Both the position numbers and the translations under genes were made by a program. A stretch of 29,988 bases of DNA, from the NCBI RefSeq assembly GCF_965644225.1, contig NZ_CBFFRJ010000059.1, positions 1-29,988 of the forward strand, given 5' to 3'. Every line of letters begins with the position of its first letter. Position 1 is the stretch's first letter. The notes below the pieces were generated by a model. It saw only the letters and a list, made by a program, of their open reading frames with translations, was not told where the DNA came from and made no database searches. This DNA comes from CBFFRJ01 sp965644225 (GTDB lineage Bacteria; Pseudomonadota; Gammaproteobacteria; Enterobacterales; Enterobacteriaceae). Positions 7,028 to 14,757 of this stretch are shown one piece after another.

Positions 7028-7983
7028 AGCTGGCCGGGGGTGAAGTGCAGCGCTGGCTCCACGTCCACCGCCAGCCAGGTCGGGCCATCCAGATCGGCAA
7101 AGCGTACCCGGCCTGCCAGCGGTAAAGCCGCGTTTATCGCCCGCGAGGTGCAGATCATGCAGCCGAGCATCAAACCAAACCCCAGTGCGCTGGCTTCATC
7201 CGCCAGCGCCAGCGCCTCGGTCAAACCGCCGGTTTTATCCAGCTTAATATTGACCATCTCATAGCGCCCCACCAGCCCCGACAGATCCCTGCGCGTGTGG
7301 CAACTTTCATCGGCGCAAATCGGCAACGGGTGAATAAAATTCGCCAGAGCGCTGTCGTCATCTACGGGTAAGGGTTGCTCAAGCATGGCCACATTGAGGT
7401 CGGCGAGCAGCTGGCATCTCGCCGCCAGCCCTTCGCTGCGCCAGGCTTCGTTAGCATCGACAATCAGCGTCGCATCCGGCGCGGCTGCGCGGATCGCCAC
7501 CAGCCGTTCGCTGATCAGATGGTCATCAAGCTTAATTTTCAGCAGCCGGGCGCCGTTTTCATATAAGGCCGCCGCACTGGCCGCCATCTGTTCCGGCGTG
7601 CCAATCACCACCGTCTGAGCAGTCGCAAGCGTTGCAGGCAGCGTGGCGCACGCGTAGTCGGTAAGCGTTTTGTGCAGACGGCGGGCTTCAAGATCCCAGA
7701 GGGCGCAGTCCACGGCGTTACGCGCCGCTCCTGCGGGCATTAGCGCCTGTAAATCATCACGGCTGAGTCGATTTTCCAGTTGCCTGATATGGCTCATGAT
7801 TTCGGCAATCACCGAGGCTTCGCTTTCCCCGTAACGCGGATACGGGGTGCATTCCCCCACCGCTTTCACCCCGTCTTCTTCCAGTTCAACCACCACCACC
7901 CGCGCTTCATTACGGCTGCCTCGCGAGATCACAAAAGGCGTATGCAGCGGCCAGTTTTCCTCGTACACCTTCACACTTCGCAT
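7009..7983 (-). CDS. ycjG: L-Ala-D/L-Glu epimerase
   Basis: Enolase-superfamily enzyme (muconate-lactonising subgroup). It epimerises L-Ala-D-Glu from murein to L-Ala-L-Glu so that ordinary dipeptidases can use it. The 324 residues show the full active site: the K-x-K pair K149/K151 in LKIKLD, Mg2+ ligands D176 (VDANE), E202 (LEQP) and D225 (CADES), and the second acid/base K247 (NIKLDKTGG). These are at the E. coli numbers or within two. The start at 7983 has AAGGAG seven bases upstream; an in-frame ATG 21 bases earlier lies over that site and is rejected. It is convergent with mpaA with a 19-base coding overlap, and divergent from tpx. Confidence 0.94.
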   Translation of the reverse strand: MRSVKVYEENWPLHTPFVISRGSRNEARVVVVELEEDGVKAVGECTPYPRYGESEASVIAEIMSHIRQLENRLSRDDLQALMPAGAARNAVDCALWDLEARRLHKTLTDYACATLPATLATAQTVVIGTPEQMAASAAALYENGARLLKIKLDDHLISERLVAIRAAAPDATLIVDANEAWRSEGLAARCQLLADLNVAMLEQPLPVDDDSALANFIHPLPICADESCHTRRDLSGLVGRYEMVNIKLDKTGGLTEALALADEASALGFGLMLGCMICTSRAINAALPLAGRVRFADLDGPTWLAVDVEPALHFTPGQLHLSTS

Positions 7984-8100
7984 CGTTTGCTCCTTTGCCA
8001 GCATCCAGACGAGTATAGATTCGAAATTAGGTTTGCCGTGCTCCTTGCTTTCGGCATAAACTACGGCCGAAGTTAACTATTTGTAAACAGGAAGATATCT

Positions 8101-8607
8101 ATGTCACAAGTTGTCCATTTCCAGGGTAATCCCGTTTCTGTTGTCGGCCAGATCCCGGCGCAAGGGAGCAATGCTGCTGCTTTCTCTCTCGTTGCCAAGG
8201 ACCTGTCTGACGTGGCATTAAGCCAGTTTGCAGGCAAGCGTAAAGTGCTGAATATTTTCCCGAGCATCGATACCGGCGTGTGTGCGGCATCCGTGCGTAA
8301 GTTCAACGAGCTGGCGACTGAAATCAACGATACCGTGGTTCTGTGCGTCTCCGCAGACCTGCCGTTTGCCCAGTCTCGTTTCTGCGGTGCTGAAGGTCTG
8401 AGCAACGTGATTACGCTTTCAACCCTGCGTAACCCGGAATTCCTGCAAGACTACGGCGTAGGCATTGCAGAAGGCGCGCTGAAAGGTCTGACCGCCCGTG
8501 CGGTTGTCGTCATCGACGAAAACGACAAGGTGATTTTCAGCCAGCTGGTGAACGAAATTACCAATGAGCCGGACTACACCTCTGCGCTGGAAGTACTGAA
8601 AGGCTAA
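8101..8607 (+). CDS. tpx: Lipid hydroperoxide / thiol peroxidase
   Basis: Atypical 2-Cys peroxiredoxin that reduces H2O2 and organic peroxides using thioredoxin. It has 168 aa, the E. coli length. The peroxidatic Cys61 is in SIDTGVC and the resolving Cys95 in SRFCGAEG; a third Cys at 82 is also as in E. coli. The start ATG 8101 has AGGAAG six to seven bases upstream. It is a single-gene unit, followed by a hairpin at 8618-8643 and convergent with tyrR. Confidence 0.97.
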   Translation: MSQVVHFQGNPVSVVGQIPAQGSNAAAFSLVAKDLSDVALSQFAGKRKVLNIFPSIDTGVCAASVRKFNELATEINDTVVLCVSADLPFAQSRFCGAEGLSNVITLSTLRNPEFLQDYGVGIAEGALKGLTARAVVVIDENDKVIFSQLVNEITNEPDYTSALEVLKG

Positions 8608-8617
8608 TCTTCAGTAT

Positions 8618-8643
8618 TGCCCGGTAACATGCTTTACCGGGCA
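8618..8643. terminator. Terminator hairpin between tpx and tyrR
   Basis: A 10-bp perfect stem, TGCCCGGTAA / TTACCGGGCA with a 6-base loop, lies between the two convergent genes. T-tracts are poor on both sides, with some T downstream on the + strand. It probably serves both genes. Confidence 0.6.
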
Positions 8644-8652
8644 TCATCAGTT

Positions 8653-10194
8653 TTACTCTTCACCCTTCTTCTGATTCAGACCATATTCACGCAGCTTGTT
8701 GGCAATCGCCGTATGCGAGACGCCAAGCCGTTTTGCCAGCTTACGCGTGCTGGGGAAACTGCCGTAGAGCTGAATCAGTACCGAACGTTCAAACCGGCTG
8801 GTTATCTCATCCAGCGAACCTTCCATTGCTTCTTCCCCCACGGCGAGGGTTGCAGCATCGTAATCGGGTAAGATGATGTCCTGGGCGCGTAATTCATAAC
8901 CTTCCAGCTGCGTCAGCGCCCGGTAAATTGCATTTTTAAGCTGTCGCACGTTGCCCGGCCAGCTGTAACGGCTGAGGATCTGATTAAGTTCATGAGCCAG
9001 TTTCGGCCTTGGTACGCCCTGCTCGTCGGCAAAGCGGGCCACAAACAGTTCGGTGAGCGGCATGATGTCCTGCGGCCGATCCCGCAGCGGCGGCAAATTG
9101 AGGGTTAACACATTGAGGCGATAATAGAGATCTTCGCGGAACATCCCTTTTTGAACCAGATCAACCAGATTACGCTGCGTGGCGCAAATCACCCGCACAT
9201 CCACATGCACTTCATGATCTTCCCCGACCCGGCGGAAAGTACCGTCGTTGAGAAAACGCAGCAGTTTAACCTGCATCCGTGGTGACATTTCCCCAATTTC
9301 ATCCAGCAGTACTGAGCCGCCATTGGCCTGCTCGAAGAAGCCCTTTTTACCCTCCGGCGCGTGACCAAACAGCTCGCTTTCCACCGCATCTTCCGGGATG
9401 GATGCGCAGTTAAGCGCCAGATAAGGTTTCGCCGCCCGTGGGCTGGCGAGGTGACAGGCATGGGCCAGAAGATCTTTCCCCGTCCCGGTGTCACCCACAA
9501 TCAGTAACGGCGCGGTCAAGTTAGCCAGTTTACGCGCCTGATCCAGCACCTGACGCATTTTTGGGCTAACCGCCACAATCTGACTAAAGGCACTCAGATC
9601 CTGAGCGGAGAGATTCTGCAGCTGGCGACCCATACGGGCTGTTGAGCGCAACATGACCACCGCCCCGGTCAGAACAGGATCACCGGTTTCCCCTTCCAGA
9701 TGGACAGGAGTTACCTCCATCAGGAAATTCTGCCCGTTAATGGCAACATGCTCACTCTGAGAGAGATGAGGATTGCTTTCCAGCCAGCGGACAAAGTTAA
9801 ATCCGGAAATCAGCTGTGCGGCGTTGAAGTTGCGCAGTTTATCCTGGTCCTGGCTAAAAAGCTGACAGCTGGCCGGGTTTGCCAGCTCGATTTTACTTTT
9901 CATGTCCAGGGAGAGCACCGGCTCCGGCAGCGCCTCAAGCACGGCGCTCATGGCACGGTGTTCACGCTCGGAAGGCATCCATAACACGGTACGCACATCC
10001 GTCACGCCGGGAATACGACGAATTTCAGCCATCAGGCTGCTGAATGTATCAAAGGCGAGTGCCGCAAAATTGAGGTAGATACGCCCTACGGGATCAATTT
10101 CAATGCCGCGTAAATCGATACCACGCAATACCAGCAAATCCAACAGCTCGCGAGTCAGACCCAATCGGTCTTCACAAAACACTTCAAGACGCAT
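8653..10194 (-). CDS. tyrR: Transcriptional regulator of aromatic amino-acid genes TyrR
   Basis: DNA-binding regulator responding to tyrosine, phenylalanine and tryptophan. It represses or activates genes such as aroF-tyrA, aroP, tyrP and mtr. The 513 residues show an N-terminal ACT domain (1-72), a PAS domain (78-145), an AAA+ domain with Walker A GDTGTGKD at 234-241 and Walker B VLLDEIGEMS, and a C-terminal helix-turn-helix (STRKLAKRLGVSHTAIANKLREYG). The sigma54-contact motif GAFTGA is absent (HAPEGKKGFFEQ stands there), as in E. coli TyrR, which works with sigma70. A TyrR-box-like palindrome lies 70 bases upstream, suggesting autoregulation. Confidence 0.97.
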   Translation of the reverse strand: MRLEVFCEDRLGLTRELLDLLVLRGIDLRGIEIDPVGRIYLNFAALAFDTFSSLMAEIRRIPGVTDVRTVLWMPSEREHRAMSAVLEALPEPVLSLDMKSKIELANPASCQLFSQDQDKLRNFNAAQLISGFNFVRWLESNPHLSQSEHVAINGQNFLMEVTPVHLEGETGDPVLTGAVVMLRSTARMGRQLQNLSAQDLSAFSQIVAVSPKMRQVLDQARKLANLTAPLLIVGDTGTGKDLLAHACHLASPRAAKPYLALNCASIPEDAVESELFGHAPEGKKGFFEQANGGSVLLDEIGEMSPRMQVKLLRFLNDGTFRRVGEDHEVHVDVRVICATQRNLVDLVQKGMFREDLYYRLNVLTLNLPPLRDRPQDIMPLTELFVARFADEQGVPRPKLAHELNQILSRYSWPGNVRQLKNAIYRALTQLEGYELRAQDIILPDYDAATLAVGEEAMEGSLDEITSRFERSVLIQLYGSFPSTRKLAKRLGVSHTAIANKLREYGLNQKKGEE

Positions 10195-10263
10195 GGAAAC
10201 AACACCCTAAATTATCCATTCATGTGGCGATAATATGTCAGTTCACGTCCGGCAGGAAGATGT

Positions 10264-10281
10264 TGTCAACAATTATTGACA
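10264..10281. promoter_or_regulatory. TyrR-box-like operator upstream of tyrR
   Basis: TGTCAA-N6-TTGACA is a perfect palindrome that fits the TyrR box (TGTAAA-N6-TTTACA) at the essential TGT...ACA ends and at both inner A/T. The minus-strand TTGACA within it could also act as a -35 box. Its position just upstream of tyrR fits the known autorepression of tyrR in E. coli. Confidence 0.6.
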
Positions 10282-10344
10282 GTTTGCGGAAAAAACGGGC
10301 GCTGTGGCGTAAAGTTAAGCGCGCAGTCCCGTTTGAAGGAGCTG

Positions 10345-11397
10345 TCAGGAGGGGGATTTACTCTTTTGTAACGTCTCTTTGACCTGCACAATCAACTGAC
10401 GACGGAAATCGCCCAGTCGCGGTTTGTCATCCTCAAGCCAGGGCAGCGGACGGCAAAGCTCCATCGCTTTGATCCCAAGCCTGGCGGTGAGTAAGCCTGC
10501 GCCTATGCCCTGAGCGGCGCGGGCAGACAGGCGCGCGGCCAGATCCTGCGACATCCAGTCCATCCCCACTTCGCGAACCATTTCGCTGGCGCCGGCAAAG
10601 GCAATATTCAGTAACACCAGTCGGAACAGGCGCAGGCGACTGTAGTACCCAAGTTCGATACCGTAGAGCGCGGCGATACGATTAATCAGACGCAGATTTC
10701 GCCACGCGATAAAAGCCATATCCACAACCGCCAGCGGGCTGACGGCAATCATCAGCGTCGACTCTGCCGCTGAGCGGCTAATTTCACGTCGGGCCTGGCT
10801 GTCGAGTACGGGCTGCACAATCTGCGCATACAGGCGCACCACCTCACGATCGTTTTGCGTCTCATGGATGGCGCCGTACCAGCGTTGCAACGCCGGATGG
10901 GCATGATCGATATTCGCCTGGCGCGCCAGATTTTCACAAAATGCGCGTCCTTTGCCAGTGCCATGACTGTGCAGCAGATCCCGCGCTTCATCACGGGCCT
11001 GGGCGCGCTGGCGCAAACGCCATAAACGCCGCCATTCGCTGGCAACAGATCCCACGCCAGCCCCGACGATAAGCGCCCCGGCAGCGCAGCCGCCAATGGC
11101 GACCCAGTCCTGAGTTTGCCAGGCATTGATTGCCCATTGCACCCCCTGCCCGACAACGCTCGCCCCGAACAGCGTCAGGCCGGTCAGCACCATCTTGCGC
11201 CACAGGCTGCGTTTTGGCCGCAATGCGGAGTCAACGACCGCTTCCAGGCGGCTGTCTTCCTCTTTCTCATCTAAGCTGACAGGGGAAAAGTTGTCCGCCT
11301 GCGCGGCATCGAAGGTTTGTGCCGCTTTGAAACGGGCGCTGGTTTCTGCTTCCAGCGGTCCGGCAAAATCGATACGCGGTTTTAGCGGTTCGGTCAT
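10345..11397 (-). CDS. ycjF: Inner-membrane protein YcjF (UPF0283, DUF697)
   Basis: Function unknown. The 350 residues have a charged cytoplasmic N-terminus (1-68), two adjacent membrane helices (about 69-90 and 98-120, the second Gly/Ala-rich), a soluble middle region, and a C-terminal DUF697 region with a further hydrophobic stretch near 212-290. The start ATG 11397 overlaps the ycjX stop by four bases (ATGA), so the two are translationally coupled. YcjX is its GTPase-like partner. In several proteobacteria the pair travels with psp genes, as here, which suggests a role in membrane stress; that role is inferred. Confidence 0.9.
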   Translation of the reverse strand: MTEPLKPRIDFAGPLEAETSARFKAAQTFDAAQADNFSPVSLDEKEEDSRLEAVVDSALRPKRSLWRKMVLTGLTLFGASVVGQGVQWAINAWQTQDWVAIGGCAAGALIVGAGVGSVASEWRRLWRLRQRAQARDEARDLLHSHGTGKGRAFCENLARQANIDHAHPALQRWYGAIHETQNDREVVRLYAQIVQPVLDSQARREISRSAAESTLMIAVSPLAVVDMAFIAWRNLRLINRIAALYGIELGYYSRLRLFRLVLLNIAFAGASEMVREVGMDWMSQDLAARLSARAAQGIGAGLLTARLGIKAMELCRPLPWLEDDKPRLGDFRRQLIVQVKETLQKSKSPS

Positions 11398-12797
11398 CGC
11401 AATTTGTCTCCCAGTAAAAATTCCAGTGCCGCATCCAGACGGATATGCGGTAACGGTTTATCGACATCCAGCGCCTGGGGGCGAAAAGATTCAAACTGGA
11501 ACCCCTGTTTATCCCAGAAAGCCTGCCCCGGCAGACGGGCCGGTACTTCGCCCGGATAAAAGGTCAGCGGCTCTCCGTCATGCAGACGATGTCCCCGCAG
11601 GGCCGGGATCTTTTCACCATTGACATCGATCAGGCCGCTTTGCGTCGCCTGCACTGACGCTAAGCCCACGCAGTCCATAGCAATGCCTTCAAAAGCGGCG
11701 TTTTGCCATGCGTCCTGGATCAGTTGCTGAAGAAGCGAGACCATATTGCCATGCTGATCGACCGTCACATGGTCAGCTTTGGTGGCCGCGAACAGCAGTT
11801 TATCTATTACCGGCGAAAACAGACGTCTGAACAACGTGCGTTGCCCGTAGTGAAAACTTTGCATCAGTTGGGTCAGCGCCAGGCGCATATCATTGAACGC
11901 CTGCGGCCCGCTGTTGAGAGGTTGCAGGCAGTCGACCAGCACAATCTGGCGGTCAAATCGCAAAAAATGATTCTTGTAGAAATCCTTTACCACGTGCTCA
12001 CAGTAGTAGTTAAAACGTTCCCGGAGCATACCGGCATTGGTCTGCTTCCCGGCCTGAGCCAGCCTCGCCTCCCCGCTGTCATCCACATCCGGCCACGGGA
12101 AAAATTGCAGTGCCGGCGCTCCGGCCATATCGCCCGGCAGGACAAAGCGCCCAGGCTGGATGAAATGCAGCCCTTCACGTTTGCAGTGGTGCAGGTAATC
12201 GGTCCAGGCGGCGGCAATTTCCGCCAGTCGGTTTTCGTCAGCGGGTGCCAGCGGATCCAGCCCCTGGGTGAGCTTGCGCCATTGCGCCGACCAGGCTCCA
12301 CGCTGCCCCTGTAGTAAGCCGGTCATCTGGCGCGACCAGGTGAGATAATCCTGTGCCAGCATGGGTAAATCCAGCAGCCACTCCCCCGGGTAATCGACAA
12401 TCTCAAGATACAGCGTTGAGGTGTCTTTAAAGTGGCGCAGCAGCGAATCCTGAGAGCGATAGCGTAATGCAAGGCGAATTTCGCTTACCCCCCGGGTTGG
12501 CGTCGGCCAGACGGGCGGCGTGCCATACAACTGCGCCAGTCCTTCATCGTAGGTAAAGCGTGGGATGCCAAAATCCCGCTGGGGTACACGTTTTACCCCA
12601 AGCAACCGTTCTTCACGGACGGCGCTAAGCAGCGGCAGTCGTGAACCGGCGTGAATATTCAGCAGTTGGTTAACCATTGCCGTAATAAAGGCGGTTTTGC
12701 CGCTGCGGCTCAGCCCGGTCACGGCCAGGCGCAAATGTTTGTCCATTCCCCGGTTGACCAGTGCATTGAGTTCATTTTTCCAACGTTCAATCGCCAT
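11394..12797 (-). CDS. ycjX: P-loop NTPase YcjX (DUF463)
   Basis: Predicted cytosolic GTPase-like protein of 467 aa; in E. coli it belongs to the sigma32 heat-shock regulon. The Walker A motif GLSRSGKT is at 28-35, the DYPGEW motif near 174 is the likely switch/Walker B region, and TKADH near 370 resembles the guanine-specifying NKxD motif. I chose ATG 12797 because E. coli YcjX starts at the same ELNALVNRG region. The in-frame extension upstream to 12941 runs through an ERIC repeat and is not genuine coding sequence. The ribosome site (CGGA) is weak. It is followed by ycjF with a four-base overlap. The psp operon ends 234 bases upstream on the same strand. Confidence 0.92.
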   Translation of the reverse strand: MAIERWKNELNALVNRGMDKHLRLAVTGLSRSGKTAFITAMVNQLLNIHAGSRLPLLSAVREERLLGVKRVPQRDFGIPRFTYDEGLAQLYGTPPVWPTPTRGVSEIRLALRYRSQDSLLRHFKDTSTLYLEIVDYPGEWLLDLPMLAQDYLTWSRQMTGLLQGQRGAWSAQWRKLTQGLDPLAPADENRLAEIAAAWTDYLHHCKREGLHFIQPGRFVLPGDMAGAPALQFFPWPDVDDSGEARLAQAGKQTNAGMLRERFNYYCEHVVKDFYKNHFLRFDRQIVLVDCLQPLNSGPQAFNDMRLALTQLMQSFHYGQRTLFRRLFSPVIDKLLFAATKADHVTVDQHGNMVSLLQQLIQDAWQNAAFEGIAMDCVGLASVQATQSGLIDVNGEKIPALRGHRLHDGEPLTFYPGEVPARLPGQAFWDKQGFQFESFRPQALDVDKPLPHIRLDAALEFLLGDKLR

Positions 12798-12835
12798 TCC
12801 GTGCCGCCATGAAATTTGAAAATGTTTTTGTAGAA

Positions 12836-12961
12836 TATACCCTAAATAATTCGAGTTGCAGGAAGGCGGCAACGCAGCGAATCCCGGGAGCTTACTGAAG
12901 TAAGTGACCAGGCTGAGCGAGGAAAGCCAACGCACATGCAACCTGAAGTATGACGGGTATA
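12836..12961. repeat. ERIC (IRU) palindromic repeat
   Basis: A 126-base imperfect palindrome bounded by TATACCC and GGGTATA. It contains the ERIC hallmark GAGCTTACTGAAGTAAGTGA at about 12888-12907 followed by GAGCGAGG-AAGCCAACGC. Full-length ERIC units are about 127 bases, so this one is complete. It fills most of the pspD-ycjX gap and, if transcribed from psp, would form a long RNA hairpin in front of ycjX. Confidence 0.92.
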
Positions 12962-13031
12962 GATTAAGTAAGGGCTTTTACTGACCTTATCAAGGCGACG
13001 TGGTGAGCACGCCGCCGTGCGGGACAGACTG

Positions 13032-13253
13032 TTACGGTTTGATAAAACGGTTTGAGAACTTGCTCGCCACGCGATTGAGCACCGGCTCCAGCGCAAAAGC
13101 CAGCAACAGTTTTACCGGGCGGCGGGCAACGGATTTCACCGCCCAGCCGGCAACACCTGCCGGGCCAAAACGCAGTGCCGCCAGCAACGCCAGTTTTCCG
13201 ACGATTTTCATCCCTGGTTTGATTTTCTGTGTTGCCTGTTGCCATTTCGCCAT
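13032..13253 (-). CDS. pspD: Phage shock protein D
   Basis: Small inner-membrane-associated protein of the psp operon, 73 aa, the E. coli length. It shows the family pattern KPG-x-K-x-x-GKL...RFGPAGVAGWAVKSVARRPVKLLLA, with one hydrophobic amphipathic segment and many basic residues. Its exact role is unknown even in E. coli. It is the last psp gene here; pspE, which follows in E. coli, is missing and an ERIC repeat stands in its place. The ribosome site is AGAGGT, seven to eight bases upstream. Confidence 0.92.
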   Translation of the reverse strand: MAKWQQATQKIKPGMKIVGKLALLAALRFGPAGVAGWAVKSVARRPVKLLLAFALEPVLNRVASKFSNRFIKP

Positions 13254-13270
13254 GGTGCTTTACCTCTTAA

Positions 13271-13630
13271 TTAAAGCTGTCGAAAGCGACTACGCAGTGA
13301 AAAGGTATCGGAGGTCACGTAGCGCTCCATCTCCCGCAGTCGTTTTTCTCCGGCATCCAGCTCGGCATCAACCCGGTCCAGTAATTCGCGGCTGGTGGGG
13401 GAATTTTCACCCTCAGTGAAATTGTCCGGCAGCGGATCCAGTACAAACGTCATAATGATATAAGCCACCAGCACCGGGAAAAACAGCCCGAACAACATGG
13501 CCAGAGCCGTTATCAAACGGATCAATTTCACCGGGACGTCGAGATATTGTGCAACCCCGGCGCATACCCCTTTCACCATGCCCTGTTGAGGGATACGCCA
13601 CAGTTTTTTATTCAGATTTAAACCGGCCAT
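13271..13630 (-). CDS. pspC: Phage shock protein C, membrane stress sensor
   Basis: Inner-membrane protein of 119 aa that, with PspB, senses membrane damage and draws PspA away from PspF. The N-terminal PspC domain (LWRIPQQGMVKGVCAGVAQYL) leads into a membrane helix at about 40-63, followed by a C-terminal region with spaced leucines that acts as the output coil. Its ATG shares one base with the pspB stop (TGATG), so translation is coupled. It is separated from pspD by 17 bases. Confidence 0.96.
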   Translation of the reverse strand: MAGLNLNKKLWRIPQQGMVKGVCAGVAQYLDVPVKLIRLITALAMLFGLFFPVLVAYIIMTFVLDPLPDNFTEGENSPTSRELLDRVDAELDAGEKRLREMERYVTSDTFSLRSRFRQL

Positions 13631-13854
13631 CAGCGATCTCTCCAGTTGGGATGCTCCGCATCAAGAATATCTTCCAGCGCCTGGATCCGTTCGCGCATGC
13701 GTCTTGCCTCATCGGTCAGTTCCGCCAGGCGTTGCTGCTCATTTTGCGAAAGCTCGCCCTGGGCAGAACGGTTGTTGTAATGCATCCATAACCAGACCGG
13801 TAAAACAAACAGAACGAACAACGTCAGGGGAATAGCCAGAAAAAGCGCGCTCAT
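13630..13854 (-). CDS. pspB: Phage shock protein B
   Basis: Inner-membrane protein of 74 aa. It has one N-terminal membrane helix (ALFLAIPLTLFVLFVLPVWL) and a cytoplasmic coiled coil from about 35 to 68 (ELSQNEQQRLAELTDEARRM). It works with PspC to release PspF from PspA inhibition under envelope stress. It lies 67 bases after pspA and overlaps pspC by one base. Confidence 0.96.
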   Translation of the reverse strand: MSALFLAIPLTLFVLFVLPVWLWMHYNNRSAQGELSQNEQQRLAELTDEARRMRERIQALEDILDAEHPNWRDR

Positions 13855-13921
13855 GTGTACTCCTTACAGGTGAAAAAGGGGCGGTATCTCCCGATACCGC
13901 CTGCAAAGTCAGTGCAGCCAG

Positions 13922-14590
13922 TTACTGATTATCCTGTTTCATTTTGGCTTTCAGCTGCGCCAGTTGCTCGCTGATTTCATCATCAGCTTTCAGCTCGGAA
14001 AACTGCTGATCCAGGCTTTTCTGTTTGCCAAAACCGTGACTTTCCGCTTCAGCTTCCATTTGATCAATACGACGTTCAAAAGATTCGAAACGCGCCATCG
14101 CCTCATCGATTTTGCCGCTGTCCAGCTGGCGACGCACATCGCGGGAAGAGTTCGCCGCCTGGTGGCGCAGAGTCAACGCCTGCTGACGCGCACGGGTTTC
14201 GCTCAGTTTATTCTCCAGCTCGCCGATCTCTTTCTTCATGCGGGTCAGGGTTTCATCCACCAGGGTAACTTCCTGCTCGAGGGTGTCGAAAATGGTGGTG
14301 ACTTTTTGTTTCTCAATCAGTGCGGCACGAGCCAGATCTTCTTTCTCTCTGCGCAGCGCCAGTTCAGCCTTTTCCTGCCACTCTTCCTGCTGGGCGTTCG
14401 CCTGTTCGATACGACGCACCAGCTGTTTTTTCTCCGCCAGCGCACGGGCGGAGGTGGAACGAACTTCCACCAGCGTGTCTTCCATTTCCTGAATCATCAG
14501 ACGCACCAGCTTTTGCGGATCCTCTGCCTTTTCCAGCAGCGAGTTGATGTTGGCGTTCACGATGTCGGCAAAACGAGAAAAAATACCCAT
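13922..14590 (-). CDS. pspA: Phage shock protein A, PspF inhibitor and membrane effector
   Basis: 222-aa peripheral membrane protein (IM30/ESCRT-III superfamily). Unstressed, it binds PspF and blocks it; under stress it forms large assemblies that stabilise the inner membrane and proton motive force. The N-terminal amphipathic helix MGIFSRFADIVNANI is followed by an almost continuous coiled coil to about residue 190. I chose ATG 14590, which matches the family start; an 11-residue in-frame extension to 14623 runs into the leader. AGAGGA lies about nine bases upstream. The operon is transcribed from a sigma54 promoter at 14644-14658. Confidence 0.97.
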   Translation of the reverse strand: MGIFSRFADIVNANINSLLEKAEDPQKLVRLMIQEMEDTLVEVRSTSARALAEKKQLVRRIEQANAQQEEWQEKAELALRREKEDLARAALIEKQKVTTIFDTLEQEVTLVDETLTRMKKEIGELENKLSETRARQQALTLRHQAANSSRDVRRQLDSGKIDEAMARFESFERRIDQMEAEAESHGFGKQKSLDQQFSELKADDEISEQLAQLKAKMKQDNQ

Positions 14591-14643
14591 AATATGTTCC
14601 TCTTGATTTCTGTAATCGGGCACGGCCCTGCTTACTGGCTATT

Positions 14644-14658
14644 ACAAAGTTCGTGCCA
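14644..14658 (-). promoter_or_regulatory. Sigma54 promoter of the psp operon
   Basis: On the minus strand TGGCAC-N5-TTGT gives the -24/-12 pattern of sigma54 promoters, with the GG and T-G at correct spacing; the final GC is GT, as at E. coli pspA. It lies 54 bases upstream of pspA and needs the activator PspF, encoded divergently. Confidence 0.85.
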
Positions 14659-14664
14659 GTTTTA

Positions 14665-14677
14665 TAAACGATTGATT
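14665..14677 (-). promoter_or_regulatory. IHF-binding site at the psp promoter
   Basis: On the minus strand AATCAA-TCGT-TTA fits the IHF consensus WATCAA-N4-TTR at every position and lies in AT-rich DNA just upstream of the sigma54 promoter. IHF would bend the DNA so that PspF bound further upstream (about 14710-14757) reaches the polymerase, as known for E. coli psp. Confidence 0.75.
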
Positions 14678-14757
14678 AAATTATAAATATTCAATTTTAC
14701 CGCTGCGTCTTTTTAGACTACAGTGGTTAATAACGCTAACAAGTGGCGAATTTCATC

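Noticed and set aside
12798..12941. N-terminal extension of ycjX
   Set aside because: The added 48 residues are read through the ERIC repeat; family members start near the MAIERWK position.
13964..14686. 240-codon + strand open frame
   Set aside because: Antisense to pspA; Phe/Leu-rich because it reads the Glu/Gln/Lys-rich coiled coil backwards.
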